Shown here one piece after another: positions 59,424 through 64,000 of a stretch of 64,000 nt of DNA; position 1 is the stretch's first letter; every line of letters starts with the position of its first letter. The translations under genes and the position numbers were made by a program. The notes beneath the pieces are model-generated. The model made no database searches, was not told the DNA's origin, and worked only from the letters and a program-made list of their open reading frames with translations. Source of the stretch: Amoebidium appalachense (taxonomy: Eukaryota; Ichthyosporea); the NCBI GenBank assembly GCA_963693365.1, contig CAVNZM010000004.1, positions 2,790,001-2,854,000 on the forward strand, read 5' to 3'.

Positions 59424-60935
59424 CGTGTATGTGTGTGTGTGCACGTGTGCAGAATAACGTGTGTGTGCAGGAAAGTGGTCGGACGCCAACCTTGGGTTGT
59501 GTATTCCCCTGTGTGTTTCAGCGCTAGCAGCTCACGTGCAGTACTAGCAATTCAATATCGCCATTTTCTCAGTCAGAGCAGCGAACATGCCCAGAAAAAT
59601 ATAAAAATGCACCAAAAAGAAATGAACAAAGTTTAGAGTTACCCACCTTTCCATTAGGACCATTATTCTTCCTTCGCTTCACCATCACCGCCAATAGCAC
59701 CGCCGCAATCAGCAGTGCGCACACACCTCCACCCACAGCCACACCGATAATGGTCGCATTTGGCCCTCCCCCTGTTTCACTTGGGGACGCTTCTTGTGCA
59801 ACCGGCACCGGCTCCGGAAGTGTTCCCTCTTCAGTTGTGGTGGCGGTGGCATTGGTGGTGGATGTGGGGGGGATGGAGGTGGGGGAGACCCCGGTGGGTG
59901 CTGCTTGAGGGGCTATTTTGGCTGCTAGGAGCTGTCGTGGATTCGTGTTGACGGGGAAGGAGCGTGTGTCGGCCCGAAATGGAAAGTTTGACTTGGCTGT
60001 GGTAGGTGACAACATGTTAGAAGTTGTGTCCGTGTCACAGCCTCTTCTGCATATACTTATGGATGTGAACTCGTTTGTATGGGCGTTTGTGTGTGCAGGT
60101 GCTTCAAGCCTGCCCTACCGTGGCAGAACCCTTCATACACAACTTGCGGGTGAGGTACTATAGGACAACACGAGAAATCCAACTAGGAGTGCAGAAACAT
60201 GCTGTGAGTAGGGACAATCAAAGAGCGAAATATGATATAGCTCTATGTAAAAACTGACACAGTGCGTAAAACGGACTACAACACCGTGCAGCAGGAAGGC
60301 CTGTGCCGTAAAAGAGATCATCGGCTTTGTTAAAGCAGTATCTACATAGCCACTCAGAGGTCATTTCTAGACAAGGCATGCTGCGAGCTTCGCGCTGCCA
60401 TGGCAGAACATGCTGCAAAACAGCACAAAAGGCCTTCGTACCTTTGCGCACACAAAACCTTACCACTAGGCTAAACGTAAACCAGGAAAACGATCAGCGC
60501 AAAATCCTTAACAAGAAGACACATACCGTTTTCTGGACACGCAAAGGATAGCCAGTCCGAGTAGCGTCTCAAGTATGAAAGAGGGCGGTCGCTCGCCTCC
60601 TCTGAGTCCTCAAAGTCGCTGCAGTCAAAATCGTTCTCCCCACTGCTTACTCTAGTTGGCCGGGGTAGCTGGCAATGCCATAAAAGGAAATCATCACACC
60701 TTTCAAGCGCTTCTGAGAGTAGCTGATTACTCTGATAGTCGTTACATCTGTCATTTTCTCTGCACATGGAATGTAGACAACCGCGCAAAACATCCAACGG
60801 ACCTAAAGCGTTGAGTCGGTGCTGATAGGCCAAGCATGGGTTGGGGTGGTGGTAGGTGGTGGCTAGTGCTAGAGATGGAAGAGAAGACATTGCCACCAGC
60901 AAACCACCAGCGAGCTTCACCATAGGGGCTTTCAT
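58398..60935 (-). CDS. Probable type I membrane protein: Cys-rich ectodomain, stalk, TM helix, proline-rich tail
   Basis: Three coding segments on the minus strand appear to form one gene. Exon 1 (60527-60935) starts at the ATG at 60935 with a signal peptide (MKAPMVKLAGGLLVAMSSLP). It encodes a small ectodomain with eight cysteines and an acidic patch, and ends at a good GTATGT donor. Exon 2 (about 60040-59647) has a Thr/Pro/Ser-rich stalk, a transmembrane helix (IIGVAVGGGVCALLIAAVLL, about 59680-59754) and a basic stop-transfer VKRRKNN, then a GTGGGT donor. Exon 3 (ending 58398 with TGA) gives a cytoplasmic tail with PPPPPL and RPPPLPPKKSG, class-type SH3/WW-binding sequences. The receptor-like layout suggests surface sensing or adhesion coupled to SH3 proteins. 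No known ectodomain fold was recognised. The joins 1-2 and 2-3 could not be made in phase with strong sites (1-2 works only with a GAAGAG acceptor), so boundaries are provisional. Confidence 0.6.
59104..59156. repeat. Poly-T then poly-G compound run in the membrane-protein intron
   Basis: About 25 T (from 59086) run directly into about 44 G, next to a (GT)n array at 59041-59070. Confidence 0.9.
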
Positions 60936-61347
60936 GTTTTGCTTTCAATGACTAAGGTCATGGCAGACATTGAGCCTACACCCACCCAGCGCTTTACCTC
61001 CGATAAAAGTAATGTTTGTGCCTGACTGAGCTTTTTGAGTTGTAAACTCTCTGTGTCAAGTGACTCAAGTTTATCACAGGAATGTGCGCCGTGCACGGGC
61101 GGGGCGGACATGAAAGTATGGCCAATAGAAAAAGGTCTAAACACGCTATGTGATATTCAACCTATAGTATTCGTTTTTTATAGATGACTTGGATGGTGGC
61201 GCACGCGGGGTGCCGGCCGCGTGGGATGGACAAGTATACAAGCAATGATGAAAAGAAGTATAAGCAGATTCTTCAAGATTATAATAGGAAAAAAATACTG
61301 CTTGTAGTTTATATTACTTTATTTTAGTTCTTTAAGCAATAGGTGAC
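60936..61347. other. Short spacer upstream of the membrane-protein gene
   Basis: Contains the membrane-protein promoter and the 3' flank of the unrecognised minus-strand gene. No TATA box was assigned with confidence. No gene is seen. Confidence 0.4.
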
Positions 61348-62038
61348 TTATTTTGTCGGTAATAATCGGGGGCTCTCTTTTTCGGTGACCAAGCCCAGCC
61401 GCGCCTTGGCCGGCTGGAGCAGACCTTCGTCATCAACCCACACCTCGCGCAGCCAATGGTACAGCGACATCGATTTGCTCTTTCGCTGAGTTCCGTCCGG
61501 TGAGTCACGGGCCACCAGGACAACAGCCCTTGCTCCCTTGATGCTGAAAATTTCACTGTTTCTTCAAAACAAGCACTGTATAAGTACATATAATCATTCC
61601 GCGATGGAATATGTGCAAAATGTGTAAGTACACCGTAACTGTTTCTACATAGAGCCAGGCTGCTACTAGGACACAGTCCTGTTTAAAAATTCTAATGCGG
61701 CTGCAGATGATTGGATCGGATCGCACCGTACGGCGATGTACCTGAACGAGTGGTCCGCTTGTTGCGGCAACTGTGTCGGCCTGATAAAATTATGTGTTGT
61801 TGCCTGGCGGCACGTGAGCGAGGAGGAAACTTGGCCATGGCCCAGTGCTGTGTGTCAGTCACAGTGTTTTGTTGTGTGGTGGTGGTGATGGTGGTGGTGG
61901 TGGTGGTGGTGGTGGTGGTGGTGGTGGTGGTGGTAGTGGTTATTGTTGGGGGAGGGGGGGTTGTAAAACGCAGTAGGCCGTCGAATGTGGCTGGGCCTCC
62001 GGCAATGTCCACGCAATAAAAAGTGTGTAAACCCCCGG
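61348..62038 (-). CDS. 3' part of an unrecognised minus-strand gene (three exons)
   Basis: Three exons fit together in phase with GT-AG sites: 61970-62038, 61742-61847 and 61348-61561, ending in TAA at 61348. The first reads TFYCVDIAGGPATFDGLL after a CTCTCCAG acceptor. The second reads LGHGQVSSSLTCRQATTHNF and ends near QADHSFR at a CAG/GTACAT donor. The third reads SEIFSIKGARAVVLVARDSP, then SLYHWLREVWVDDEGLLQPA, then LGLVTEKESPRLLPTK. Codons are G/C-ending as in neighbouring genes. I do not recognise the family; no transmembrane segment is visible. The intron between the first two carries a (GGT/ACC)n array. The 5' part of the gene is not resolved. Antisense open frames over the middle exon exist but lack consistent splice sites. 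Confidence 0.5.
61873..61937. repeat. (GGT)n array in the unrecognised gene's intron
   Basis: About 20 GGT units with rare interruptions. Confidence 0.9.

Positions 62039-64000
<1,962 letters not shown>

Noticed and set aside
61710-61860. Plus-strand frame (DRIAPYGDVPERVVRLLRQL) antisense to the middle exon of the unrecognised gene
   Set aside because: It runs into a valine repeat and has no matching splice sites; the minus-strand exon has both sites and correct phases.

Overview
The window is nuclear DNA of a unicellular or simple eukaryote. Genes have GT-AG introns, mostly 0.3-2.2 kb, with TATA and CCAAT promoter motifs, AATAAA signals and Kozak-like starts. Introns and spacers are packed with very long poly-C/poly-G runs, (CA)n/(GT)n arrays and C/T-rich tracts. 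I cannot name the species. The gene set (glycogenin, Mediator subunit MED31, a fungal Ura5-type orotate phosphoribosyltransferase, RAMP4, a secretory cyclophilin, a HINT3-type HIT protein, a PPR protein) is general eukaryotic housekeeping. Nothing bacterial, no rRNA, no CRISPR array and no convincing tRNA was seen.

Layout, left to right: RAMP4/SERP1 (+, 474-677); two-EF-hand protein (-, 2289-2708) head-to-head with an ER cyclophilin (+, three exons, 3131-6069); an F-box/LRR gene (+, about 9610-11489, frame broken by two small indels); orotate phosphoribosyltransferase (-, six exons, 12851-17732) head-to-head with a mitochondrial-type PPR gene (+, five exons, 18414-23097); HINT3-like HIT protein (-, five exons, 24277-27479) head-to-head with glycogenin (+, six exons, 28941-33872); a single-exon secreted right-handed beta-helix protein with Pmp-like repeats (+, 35883-37391); a U-box gene with coiled-coil repeats (-, at least seven exons, 41049-46891, with an in-frame TAG inside the U-box); an isolated T-rich ORF of foreign composition (+, about 47528-48289); a repeat-rich spacer; MED31 (+, five exons, 51840-56675); a probable type I membrane protein (-, 58398-60935); and the last three exons of an unrecognised gene (-, 61348-62038). 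The final 2 kb is mostly simple repeats.

The genes do not form one pathway. They are a mix: secretory pathway (RAMP4, cyclophilin B type, beta-helix protein, type I membrane protein), pyrimidine synthesis, glycogen priming, transcription (MED31), ubiquitin ligation (F-box, U-box) and mitochondrial RNA handling (PPR). Exon joins for cyclophilin, OPRT, PPR, HINT3, glycogenin and MED31 were worked out by hand and keep phase at every junction, except one missing base in a C-run of glycogenin.

The most interesting observation is a dispersed repeat family found inside the introns of at least six different genes, with every recognised copy in the sense orientation of its host gene and bordered by C-tracts. 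It behaves like an introner-type or intron-restricted element. Other points of interest are the 51-bp coding minisatellite and in-frame TAG of the U-box gene, the foreign T-rich ORF, and three frame breaks that all sit in short homopolymers and may be assembly errors.
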